64,000 nucleotides of DNA from Deinococcus sp. YIM 77859 (GTDB lineage: Bacteria > Deinococcota > Deinococci > Deinococcales > Deinococcaceae). The stretch covers positions 728,001 to 792,000 of the forward strand of contig NZ_JQNI01000002.1 of assembly GCF_000745175.1 (NCBI RefSeq). Direction: 5' to 3'. The notes below the pieces were generated by a model, which ran no database searches, was not told the DNA's origin, and was given only the letters and a program-made list of their open reading frames with translations. Both the position numbers and the translations under genes were made by a program. This document shows, in pieces, positions 14,594-24,525 of this stretch (position 1 is its first letter; each line of letters starts with the position of its first letter).

Positions 14594-14613
14594 CCCCTGC
14601 GGCAGGGCTTTTT
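14594..14613 (+). terminator. Short terminator-like hairpin after the PBP gene
   Basis: CCCTG and CAGGG pair across a CGG loop (14595-14607), followed by CTTTTTC. The stem is only 5 bp, so strength is doubtful, but position 20 nt after the stop and the T-run fit. Confidence 0.5.
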
Positions 14614-14675
14614 CTAGCGGCGCTTCTCACCGGGCTGTCACGCCGCTGCCGCAGGAAGCGGGCATCATGGCGGCC

Positions 14676-15068
14676 ATGAAGCGTGCGCCCCTCCTGACCC
14701 TGCTCCTCGCGCTGGGCGCTCCGGCCACCGACGCCCGAGTGCGGCTTGGCGAGCCCCTCCCGGCCCATCCTTGGCCGGGCGCCGAACGTGAGGTGGTGGT
14801 GGTGTACTCGCACGACTGCGGTGACCTAGGAGCGCTGTGGGGGGCCGTGCTGGCAGCCGGGCTTCCCGTGCGCGCCGTGAACGCCGAAGACATTCCCGCC
14901 CCCGCCCCCAGCGGCGTGAACGTCTGGCGCGGCCCGGAGGCCACCGCGTTCGCCCGTGCGCTGCGCATCAGCGCCTACCCGACGGTGCTGCTCGTCCGGG
15001 AAGGCCGAGTCCTGAACGCCTGGGAGGGCAACTTCAGCGGCGATCTGGGGCTGAAGCCGCCCCCCTAA
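14676..15068 (+). CDS. Secreted thioredoxin-fold-like protein with one cysteine
   Basis: A 130-residue protein with a Sec-type signal peptide (MKRAPLLTLLLALGAPATDA). The mature part shows thioredoxin-like features: a strand followed by SHDCGDLGALW, where the Cys stands where the redox motif would be but has no partner, and the cis-Pro segment AYPTVLLVREG near 105-115. ATG 14676 is chosen over 14667 because CATCAT ends exactly 7 nt before it and the signal peptide then starts MKR. Function is unknown; a single-Cys fold argues against ordinary disulfide exchange. Confidence 0.7.
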   Translation: MKRAPLLTLLLALGAPATDARVRLGEPLPAHPWPGAEREVVVVYSHDCGDLGALWGAVLAAGLPVRAVNAEDIPAPAPSGVNVWRGPEATAFARALRISAYPTVLLVREGRVLNAWEGNFSGDLGLKPPP

Positions 15069-15074
15069 GCGCCC

Positions 15075-15848
15075 TCAGCGCCGAGCGTTGCGGCGCTTTT
15101 CTGCCTGGACAAGCCGCACGAACTGGGCCAGCCGCGGAGCTCGGTGCCAGCGCTTGCGGTCCAGACCCACGCGCCAGATGAATTCCACCCCCAGACGGCG
15201 CGTCCAGGCGGGGGCCAGCTCGGCCGTGCCCGCCAGCACGTCAATGACGCCGCCACAGCCAAGGAGGACCGGCGCGCCAAGCACCTGCCGCCAGGTCTGG
15301 TTAAAGCGTTCCTGCCGCCCAGCCCCCATCCCAGTCAACAGGAGATGCGCTCCCGCTGCTCCGACGAGTTCCGCTACCCGCCTGTCCTCCGCGGCGTCGA
15401 AATAGCCGTGGTGCACTCCTGCCACCTGAATGCCGTAGTCACGAGCGGCATTCTGCGCAGCCTGCTCGGCCACCCCCGGCTGTGCGCCCAGAAAAAAGAC
15501 CCGCAGCTGCGCGCCGTGCCGTTCCATCAGGCCCTTGACGATGTCGTAGCCGGGCGCGCGGGGGGCCGTTTGCCCGTACAGCTGCCGAACGGCCCAGACG
15601 ATTCCCACACCGTCGGCGGTCACCAGGTCAGCCTGCTGCACCGCCCGCACGAACTCGGGCTGCGTCCGCGACTGCACGATGATCTCGGGATTCAGCGTGA
15701 CGACGGTATGCGGGGCACGCGGCGCCTGAAACATCCACTCGCCGAGGCGGCTTAAGGTCTGCTCCAGGGTCACCACATCCAGCGGCAGGTCAAACAGCGT
15801 GAGGCGCGGCGCCGCAGGGGACATGGGCATGGGGTCGGGTTGGGTCAT
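15075..15848 (-). CDS. WecG/TagA/CpsF family glycosyltransferase (GT26)
   Basis: A 257-residue family GT26 enzyme that transfers a sugar such as N-acetylmannosamine(uronic acid) to a lipid-linked acceptor in polymer or exopolysaccharide synthesis. Family features: LTLNPEII-like VVTLNPEIIVQSR, ADGVGIVWAVR, LGAQPGVAEQAA, LLTGMGAGRQERF and LGCGGVIDVLAGT, and WRVGLDRKRW near the end. I start at ATG 15848; TACAAT at 15865-15860 gives a leader of about 4 nt, and an upstream TTG at 15869 lies within that promoter. It converges with the secreted protein gene. Confidence 0.88.
   Translation of the reverse strand: MTQPDPMPMSPAAPRLTLFDLPLDVVTLEQTLSRLGEWMFQAPRAPHTVVTLNPEIIVQSRTQPEFVRAVQQADLVTADGVGIVWAVRQLYGQTAPRAPGYDIVKGLMERHGAQLRVFFLGAQPGVAEQAAQNAARDYGIQVAGVHHGYFDAAEDRRVAELVGAAGAHLLLTGMGAGRQERFNQTWRQVLGAPVLLGCGGVIDVLAGTAELAPAWTRRLGVEFIWRVGLDRKRWHRAPRLAQFVRLVQAEKRRNARR
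15077..15102 (+). terminator. Terminator hairpin overlapping the 3' end of the convergent gene
   Basis: AGCGCCG (15077-15083) and CGGCGCT (15091-15097) pair perfectly over a 7-nt loop and are followed by TTTTC. It ends the plus-strand secreted-protein transcript and lies within the last codons of the minus-strand WecG gene. Confidence 0.6.
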
Positions 15849-15963
15849 GCGTGGGCGGGATTGTAACAAGTGCGGGCGACGCTGTCTAACCGGCGGGCCG
15901 CTGAGCAGGCCGAGCGTGCGGGGGCTGTTGGACGGGTTGCCCCAGTGTGGCAGACTGTTTCCT

Positions 15964-16638
15964 ATGATGTCCGGGCCGTTTGGGGCGCTTCCCCAGGAGA
16001 CGCAGGCGCAGGTGATGGCCGCAGCGCGTGTGGGCCGCTGGGCGCGGGGAGGATTGCTGTTTTGTCCCGAAGACCCTGCCGAGACGCTGTTTATCCTGAC
16101 GCGCGGCAGCGTGCGGCTCTACCGGCTGGGGGCCGGAGCGCGCGAGGTGACGCTGAACGTGCACGGCCCGGGCAGCCTGCTGGGCACCGGGGCGCTGCTG
16201 CCCGGCAGCCGGTACGGAATGTACGCCGAAGCGATGGACGACAGTGAGGCGCTGCTGCTGGGCCGTGAGACGCTCACGCGCCTGATGCAGTTGCAGCCAG
16301 CGGTGGGCGTCGCGCTCACAGAGCAGGTGACGCGGCAAACCCGCAGCGTACAGGAACGGCTCTCGGCCCTGGTGTTTATGGAGGTGTCGCAGCGGCTGGC
16401 CCTGGCCCTGCTTGACCTTGCCGAACGCGAGGGACCGTGGCCGGAAGGGGGCACGCTGGCCCTGCGTGAACGGGTCTCCCACCAGGACCTGGCGCACGTG
16501 GTGGGCAGCACCCGCGAGACGATCACCAAGCTGCTCGGGGACTTTCGCGCCCGGGGCCTGCTCGACCTCGGCTACCGGCGCATCATCCTCACCAACCGGG
16601 CCGGGCTGCTCGCGGCCGCACGTGAGCCGCTGCGTTAG
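15964..16638 (+). CDS. Crp/Fnr family transcriptional regulator
   Basis: A 224-residue regulator with an N-terminal cyclic-nucleotide-binding-like beta roll (about 15-120), a dimerisation helix (about 115-150) and a C-terminal winged helix-turn-helix with HQDLAHVVGSTRETITKLL (about 178-196). The phosphate-binding cassette lacks the Arg-Ser pair needed for cAMP, and only one cysteine (C34) is present, so neither classical Crp nor Fe-S Fnr sensing is indicated. ATG 15964 follows CAGACT by 7 nt. It is 66 nt upstream of bshC on the same strand. Confidence 0.88.
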   Translation: MMSGPFGALPQETQAQVMAAARVGRWARGGLLFCPEDPAETLFILTRGSVRLYRLGAGAREVTLNVHGPGSLLGTGALLPGSRYGMYAEAMDDSEALLLGRETLTRLMQLQPAVGVALTEQVTRQTRSVQERLSALVFMEVSQRLALALLDLAEREGPWPEGGTLALRERVSHQDLAHVVGSTRETITKLLGDFRARGLLDLGYRRIILTNRAGLLAAAREPLR

Positions 16639-16704
16639 GCTGGTGCTGTAGAATTTAAAGCAGAGGGGGCCACGCAGCGACGGGCCTGCCCGAAGGTGGT
16701 CCAG

Positions 16705-18270
16705 ATGAAGGTGGCATCAAGAAGCATTGCGGCGGCATACCGGGCGGGCGACCTGCCCGCCTTCTTCCGGCTCTCGCCGGGCGATCTGGAGACGGCGGCG
16801 CGGGAAGAGCGGCCGGAGGTGGACCGCGGGGCTCTGGCCGCGGCGCTACGGGACTACCACCGCGACCTAGGAACGCTGAACGCAGGGGTAGAAGCTCTGC
16901 TCACCCGCCTCGCCCACCCGGCCTCCCGGGTGGTCGTGACTGGACAGCAAGCCGGTCTCCTGACTGGCCCGGCCTACAGCGTCCACAAGGGGGCGGACGC
17001 GGCCCTGTTGGCCCGCAGGCTCGACCGGGAAGACGCTCCGGTGATCGCCGTGTACTGGGTGGCCAGCCAGGACCACGATGCGGCGGAGGTCGCGTCCACC
17101 ACGCTGCTCGACCACGCCGAGACGCTGCACCGCCTGACCCTGGACCTGCCGGAGGGTGTGCCGGTGGGCCGCGTCTCCTGGCGGGCAGAGTGGAGCGCAC
17201 AAACCATGGCCCTGCTCGACCACTTCGAGACGGTTCCCGCGTACCGGGAAGCGGTGCGAACACGGGTGGTGCGGGCGGTGGGCCAGAGCGGCAGCTATGC
17301 GGACGTCTTTGCCCGCCTCATCCACGAGCTGCTCGCCCCCGCCGGGCTGCTGGTGCTCGATCCGCTGCATCCGGCCCTTGCCCGGCGGATGGCCCCCACC
17401 CTGGCGCGGGAATTGGCCTGCCCACTGGAAGGACCAGGACGAATTGAGGCCGCGGCCCGGCGACTGGAGGCGGCCGGATTTACCCCACAACTGCGCCGAC
17501 CGCCCGGAGCCACCAACCTCTTTATCGAAGAGGAGGATGGGCGGCGGCGGCTGCTTCGCTTCACGGGGCAGCGCTTTCAGACCGAGACGCGCACGTACAC
17601 GCAGGAGGAGCTGCTGGGCGTGCTGGCGGCTGAGCCGTCCCGCCTCACCCCGGCTGCGGGGCTACGCCCGGTCGTGCAGGACGCGCTCCTCCCCACGCTC
17701 GCCTTTGTGGTGGGACCGGGCGAGATCGCTTACGGAGCGCAGCTGCGCGAGGTGTACGAACTCCACGGGCTGGAGCAACCCCTTCTCTGGCCCCGGCTCA
17801 GCGTGACCTGGCTGGAGCCGAACGTGGTCCGGCTGCTCGCGCGGCTTGGCGCGACCGCCGCAGAGGTGCAGGCCGACCCCGAAGGCGTGCTGGGACGGGC
17901 ACTGGCCCGGGAACGGGGTGCCGCGGCCGCGTCGGCTGAGCGCCTCGCTGCACTTGAGGCTGAGCTGCGGGCCCTCAGCGCCGAACTCGCCGCCTTGGAC
18001 CCCACGCTGGTGGGGGCAGCCGAACGCGCCCGGCAGCGCATCACCGCGCGAATCGCGCACCTGCAACAGCTCGCCCTGCGCGCCCTGGTCCGGCAGGAGG
18101 AGGACCGCACGCGGCAACTGACCCGGCTCAAGCGGCACCTCTTACCCAACGGCGTGCCGCAGGAACGCGAGATGAATTTCCTGACCTACCTCCTGAAGCA
18201 CGGGGAGGAACCGCTCCGGCGGCTGCTGAGCCTGCCGCCGGGCGCGCAGACAGAGGTACCCCTGCCCTGA
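16705..18270 (+). CDS. bshC: Bacillithiol biosynthesis cysteine-adding enzyme BshC
   Basis: Adds cysteine to glucosaminyl-malate in the last step of bacillithiol synthesis, giving the low-molecular-weight thiol of Firmicutes and Deinococcus. The 521-residue protein has the family signature VVTGQQAGLLTGP and YSVHKGADA (about 76-97), YWVASQDHDAAEV, and a long C-terminal coiled coil (about 395-470). ATG 16705 is chosen because AAGGTGG (16693-16699) sits 5 nt upstream; the in-frame GTG at 16696 is part of that site. TAGAAT at 16649-16654 can give it its own promoter. Confidence 0.92.
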   Translation: MKVASRSIAAAYRAGDLPAFFRLSPGDLETAAREERPEVDRGALAAALRDYHRDLGTLNAGVEALLTRLAHPASRVVVTGQQAGLLTGPAYSVHKGADAALLARRLDREDAPVIAVYWVASQDHDAAEVASTTLLDHAETLHRLTLDLPEGVPVGRVSWRAEWSAQTMALLDHFETVPAYREAVRTRVVRAVGQSGSYADVFARLIHELLAPAGLLVLDPLHPALARRMAPTLARELACPLEGPGRIEAAARRLEAAGFTPQLRRPPGATNLFIEEEDGRRRLLRFTGQRFQTETRTYTQEELLGVLAAEPSRLTPAAGLRPVVQDALLPTLAFVVGPGEIAYGAQLREVYELHGLEQPLLWPRLSVTWLEPNVVRLLARLGATAAEVQADPEGVLGRALARERGAAAASAERLAALEAELRALSAELAALDPTLVGAAERARQRITARIAHLQQLALRALVRQEEDRTRQLTRLKRHLLPNGVPQEREMNFLTYLLKHGEEPLRRLLSLPPGAQTEVPLP

Positions 18271-18286
18271 TGGGTGCGGCCGCGTC

Positions 18287-18805
18287 CTACGCGTACTCGC
18301 GAGCGGGGAGCCACTCCAGTTCTACCCCACAGGTCCGCAGCCAGTCTTCGACGCTGTAGCGGGCGTGAGCCAGCCCGGAAAGAACACGGTGGGCGGCAGC
18401 GACGGCGCCATGCAGCTCCGGCGTGACGATCAACCCTGCCTCGTGCGCGGCAAGCAGTTCATCGGTGTCCACGATCTGCGCGGCCATCCCGTCGTGTACC
18501 AGAACGTCGAGGTAGTGGTCACGGACCGTCCAAAGACTGCCCGCGCGGGTAATGGTCGCAATATCGATGTAATAGTCGTGTTCACGGGGACCGTGAAAGT
18601 CGTAGCGGCAGACGACCACGCCGAGGGCGGGCAGCAGATGCGCCTGCCAGTGCTGAATTCGTGGATGCGCTACAAAGTCCCGAGCGACAAAGAGGCCGTG
18701 CCCGTGTTCGCGGTAGGTATGAACGGGGCGAACCCCCGTATTGGTGTGATGCTGCCCCGCCGCCACGTCGTGCCGTTCGGTTTTCACCGGTTCCGCTCCG
18801 CGCAT
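18287..18805 (-). CDS. DUF402 domain protein
   Basis: A 172-residue protein. DUF402 (FomD-like) features include REHDYYIDIATITRAGS, WTVRDHYLDVLVHDG and IVDTDELLAAHEAGLI; the conserved acidic residues are those that bind metal in characterised members that hydrolyse phosphate esters or nucleotide diphosphates. The biological substrate is unknown. ATG 18805 is preceded by TACGGT with 5 nt between. It is convergent with bshC and downstream of the U32 gene's 3' end; 18806-18884 holds only its promoter. Confidence 0.8.
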   Translation of the reverse strand: MRGAEPVKTERHDVAAGQHHTNTGVRPVHTYREHGHGLFVARDFVAHPRIQHWQAHLLPALGVVVCRYDFHGPREHDYYIDIATITRAGSLWTVRDHYLDVLVHDGMAAQIVDTDELLAAHEAGLIVTPELHGAVAAAHRVLSGLAHARYSVEDWLRTCGVELEWLPAREYA

Positions 18806-18884
18806 GAACCACCGTACCTGGCCTACCCCCTGCCGGGATATGAATGTTTACCCAAGTCTCCTTTCATGAAGAAGGAGGCGCGGT

Positions 18885-21410
<2,526 letters not shown>

Positions 21411-21456
21411 AGCGCGCCAGTCTAGCCGAAGGACCGGGGGGAGAGCGTGAGCGGGT

Positions 21457-21933
<477 letters not shown>

Positions 21934-21988
21934 TCCTCAAGGTCCTGCCCCGTCCTGACAGCCCCATCACAGGGCTGCTTCCAGACAT

Positions 21989-22189
21989 TTAGCTTTGGCG
22001 GCTGCCGCTGCCCCCGCTCTGGTGTCCACTGCCACTGCCGCTGCCGTCCTGGCCGCCATCCGCGCCGCCTCCGCTCTCACTGCCATTGCGGCGGCCATCG
22101 CCGTTCTTGTCGTCGGCGCTGCCATGGTTGCTGCCGGGCTTGCGGCTATGGTCGCGTTCGCCCTCGTTGTAACGGTCCTTGTGTGACAT
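21989..22189 (-). CDS. Small, extremely hydrophilic Gly/Ser-rich protein (hydrophilin-like)
   Basis: A 66-residue predicted disordered protein beginning MSHKDRYNEGERDHSRK and ending in Gly-Ser repeats. Glycine is about 27 percent and there is no V, I, L, F, W, C or T. Third codon positions are about 79 percent G or C, as in real genes here, while the opposite strand frame is an Ala/Val artefact. ATG 22189 has AGGA 6 nt upstream. It lies 44 nt after a rhodanese gene and 55 nt before uspA on the same strand. Gly-rich hydrophilins are linked to water-deficit tolerance, but assignment is inference. Confidence 0.55.
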   Translation of the reverse strand: MSHKDRYNEGERDHSRKPGSNHGSADDKNGDGRRNGSESGGGADGGQDGSGSGSGHQSGGSGSRQS

Positions 22190-22233
22190 ACCTCATCCTG
22201 CTCCTGGGCAGCGAGGGGGGCATGAGCGGAGGG

Positions 22234-22539
22234 TCAACCCGAATTGTCTTCTGGCCGGCCCTGCTGCAGGGCGCGTCGCAGCGCCGGAACGCCACCCGGA
22301 TAGGCCCAGGCCTCCAACCCGTCTGCTCGGAGGTACTGAGCGGCAAGGCCGGAGCGCACGCCTCGCTCACAGATCACGACGAGTGGCCCCGCTTCCGGCC
22401 GCAGGCCATGGGTGCCATTCTCGATGGCCTCCAGGGTCAAGGCGAGAACCGGCAACGTCAGCCACTCCTCCAGCGGCTCCCGGCAACGGAGCTCGGCCGG
22501 ACGCAGGTCAATCAGGGTGGCGTGGGCGGGCAGGGTCAT
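22234..22539 (-). CDS. Rhodanese-like domain protein
   Basis: A 101-residue single rhodanese domain. The active-site loop is CERGVRS (Cys near 57), followed by GLAAQYLRADGLEAWAYPGG. Such proteins move sulfane sulfur or bind sulfur carriers. The start is DLRPAEL rather than the usual DVRxxxE. ATG 22539 is preceded by TAGACT with 5 nt between. It is divergent from a second rhodanese gene (22594) and leads a minus-strand run that includes uspA. Confidence 0.82.
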   Translation of the reverse strand: MTLPAHATLIDLRPAELRCREPLEEWLTLPVLALTLEAIENGTHGLRPEAGPLVVICERGVRSGLAAQYLRADGLEAWAYPGGVPALRRALQQGRPEDNSG

Positions 22540-22593
22540 GCCCCAGTCTATGGCCCTACGATTTGCGGCGGCCCGCGCCTGTATGCTGAAGCC

Positions 22594-22926
22594 ATGAATG
22601 CCGACGCCCTACAAGACGTCACGCCTGTCGAAGGCCAGCGGAGGGTCCAGGCGGGTGCCCTGCTCATCGACGTGCGCGAGCCCAACGAGTTCGCAGAGGT
22701 ACACGCCCAGGGAGCTCAGCTCCTGCCCCTCAGCGAGTTCGAGGCCCGCTTTCAGGAGCTGCCCAAAGACCGCCCACTGGTGATGATCTGCCGCAGCGGG
22801 GCCCGCAGTGCCCGCGCCGGGCAGTATCTGCTAGAACACGGCTACACCGATGTTGTGAATCTGGAGGGCGGGACGCTGGCCTGGAAGGAAGCGGGCCTGC
22901 CCACCGAAGAAGGAGAAGGGCACTGA
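22594..22926 (+). CDS. Rhodanese-like domain protein
   Basis: A 110-residue single-domain rhodanese with IDVREPNEFAEVH and the active-site loop CRSGARS (Cys near 69), then AGQYLLEHGYTDVVNLEGG. It likely handles persulfide sulfur. ATG 22594 follows TATGCT (22582-22587) by 6 nt, so a much longer upstream open frame is rejected. The stop overlaps the ATG of the next gene (TGATG), linking it with a SufT-type Fe-S assembly protein. Confidence 0.88.
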   Translation: MNADALQDVTPVEGQRRVQAGALLIDVREPNEFAEVHAQGAQLLPLSEFEARFQELPKDRPLVMICRSGARSARAGQYLLEHGYTDVVNLEGGTLAWKEAGLPTEEGEGH

Positions 22927-23279
22927 TGAACGAGACCAACACCACCGCAGCGCAGGCGGCGGGGCTCCCCAGCGAGGCGCAGGTCCTCGAAGCCCTCAAG
23001 GTCGTCAAGGACCCGGAGATTCCAGTGAATGTGGTGGACCTCGGCCTGATCTATGGTGTCGACATCACGCCGCAGGGTGTGGTGGACATCACCATGACCC
23101 TCACCAGCGTGGGCTGCCCGGTGCAGGACCTGATCCGAGCCGACGCCGAAATGGCCGTGGGCAGGCTCGACGGCGTTAGCGAAGTCAATGTCGAGTTTGT
23201 GTGGACGCCGCCATGGACCCCCGACAAGATGACCGAGGACGGCAAGCGGCAGATGCGGATGTTTGGCTTTAACGTGTAG
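22926..23279 (+). CDS. MIP18/PaaD-like (SufT-type) metal-sulfur cluster assembly protein
   Basis: A 117-residue DUF59 domain protein. Family hallmarks: LKVVKDPEIPVNVVDLGLIY, VDITMTLTSVGCPVQDLI with the conserved Cys near 70, and VEFVWTPPWTPDKMTEDG. Relatives act in Fe-S cluster maturation. The ATG overlaps the stop of the rhodanese gene by one base, so the two are translationally coupled and may supply sulfur and assembly functions together. A strong bidirectional terminator follows. Confidence 0.9.
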   Translation: MNETNTTAAQAAGLPSEAQVLEALKVVKDPEIPVNVVDLGLIYGVDITPQGVVDITMTLTSVGCPVQDLIRADAEMAVGRLDGVSEVNVEFVWTPPWTPDKMTEDGKRQMRMFGFNV

Positions 23280-23310
23280 GCGTGTAGGAATAAGCCGCCG
23301 ACAAGAAGAC

Positions 23311-23348
23311 AAAAAAGGTGCTCGAGCGGCTGCTCAAGCACCTTTTTT
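23311..23348. terminator. Bidirectional rho-independent terminator
   Basis: AAAAAAGGTGCT pairs fully with AGCACCTTTTTT (12 bp); GAGC/GCTC extends the stem after one mismatch, with a GGCT loop. It lies between the convergent SufT-type and metallopeptidase genes and has T-runs in both directions. Confidence 0.9.
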
Positions 23349-23366
23349 CCCTCCCTCTTCCCGACC

Positions 23367-24047
23367 TTAGTCCTCCTGGCTGCGGGCAAGGCTGAGGACG
23401 TTGAGCAGTTGCGCCAGCGCCATCGCAAAGCCCGCCACGTAGGTGAGGGCAGCGGCGGTGAGTACGGCGCGGGCGCCCCGGCTTTCCTGGCCGCTGGTGA
23501 GGCCGCGGGCCTGTAGGTAGGCCAGGGCGCGGCGGCTGGCGTCAAACTCGACGGGAAGGGTAATCAGGTGAAACAACAGGGCTCCGGCAAAGAGGATCAC
23601 GCCGATCCACACCAGACCGCTGAGCTGCAGAAAGAGGCCGGCGAGCAGCAGCAGCGGGGCGAGGTTCATCCCCAAGCTCAGGGGCACTGCCAGTTGACCG
23701 CGCAGCACCAGGGCGGGCATCCGCACCTTGTCCTGAATGGCGTGCCCGACCTCGTGGGCCGCGACGGCCAGCGCGCTCACACTGGGCACGTGGTAGTTGG
23801 CTTCTGAAAGGTTCACCACCTTGTGAATGGGATCATAGTGGTCACTTAAGCTACCGGGAACGACGTTGACCGGAACATGGGCGAGGCCATGTTCATCGAG
23901 CATCAGGCGAGCAAGCTGCGCTCCTGTGATGTTGTGACTGTTGCGAACTCGGCCCCACTGGCTGTAGGTCCGGCTGAGGTAAGCCTGAATCAGCAGCGAG
24001 GCGACGAAGATGAGAAGAATCAAGGGGGTATACGGGCCGAAGATCAT
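23367..24047 (-). CDS. Membrane zinc metallopeptidase (YugP family)
   Basis: A 226-residue integral membrane protease. It has an N-terminal membrane helix (7-23), the zinc motif HEVGH (98-102) in AVAAHEVGHAIQDK, two or three further membrane helices (about 118-165) and a last one near 200-220. The family is predicted to act in the membrane; substrates are unknown. ATG 24047 has AGGAGG 10 nt upstream, and TAAGAT further upstream could be the -10 box. It is downstream of spoVS on the same strand (72 nt). Confidence 0.88.
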   Translation of the reverse strand: MIFGPYTPLILLIFVASLLIQAYLSRTYSQWGRVRNSHNITGAQLARLMLDEHGLAHVPVNVVPGSLSDHYDPIHKVVNLSEANYHVPSVSALAVAAHEVGHAIQDKVRMPALVLRGQLAVPLSLGMNLAPLLLLAGLFLQLSGLVWIGVILFAGALLFHLITLPVEFDASRRALAYLQARGLTSGQESRGARAVLTAAALTYVAGFAMALAQLLNVLSLARSQED

Positions 24048-24119
24048 GGAAGGTCTTCCTCCTGACCCTCATCTTAGCGAAGCACACTCAAGTTTTATGA
24101 GAACGCCTTCCAGGAAGGT

Positions 24120-24404
24120 TCAGCCGACCGGCACGCCGCGAACCGTAAGCGTCAGGGCCGTGCGTTCCTCTTCGGCCAGGTCAAGCTTCACAAAGGCCGG
24201 CTGCACCACCAGGTCCAGACGGTCGCCGGCCAGATAGCCCCGTGCGATGGCCAAAGCTTTGACCGCCTGGTTCACTGCGGCAGGGCCGATGGCATGAAGC
24301 TCCACCTCACCCTGCGAGCGCAGCAGCGCCGCGACCGCCCCAGCCACGGCATTGGGCCGTGATTTGCCAGACACACGCAGGGTTTCCACAGGAAGGGCCT
24401 CCAT
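24120..24404 (-). CDS. spoVS: Stage V sporulation protein S homologue (SpoVS)
   Basis: A 94-residue Alba-like nucleic-acid-binding-fold protein. Nearly the whole family pattern is seen: ETLRVSGKSRPNAVAGAVAA, IGPAAVNQAVKALAIARGY and PAFVKLDLAEEERTALTL. In Bacillus SpoVS affects spore coat assembly, but the protein is also found in Deinococcus and Thermus, which do not sporulate, so a general DNA/RNA-binding role is likely. The start ATG 24404 has TAGATT 15 nt upstream, giving a leader of about 8 nt. Confidence 0.92.
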   Translation of the reverse strand: MEALPVETLRVSGKSRPNAVAGAVAALLRSQGEVELHAIGPAAVNQAVKALAIARGYLAGDRLDLVVQPAFVKLDLAEEERTALTLTVRGVPVG

Positions 24405-24525
24405 ACACTTAATGCTTCTAATCTACCCTCATTTTCTGCTCAAATCAATGCTCCCCCCGAAGAGCTGACGTGCCCCTGACCGTCCCTTGAAGGACAGGTG
24501 ACAGGGCAGGGGCACTGTGTGGGGC

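Noticed and set aside
21995..22186. Hydrophobic Ala/Val-rich 63-codon frame on the plus strand
   Set aside because: It is the mirror of the Gly/Ser-rich minus-strand gene. It lacks a start signal and its third positions are T/C mixed, whereas the minus frame shows the expected GC-rich third positions.
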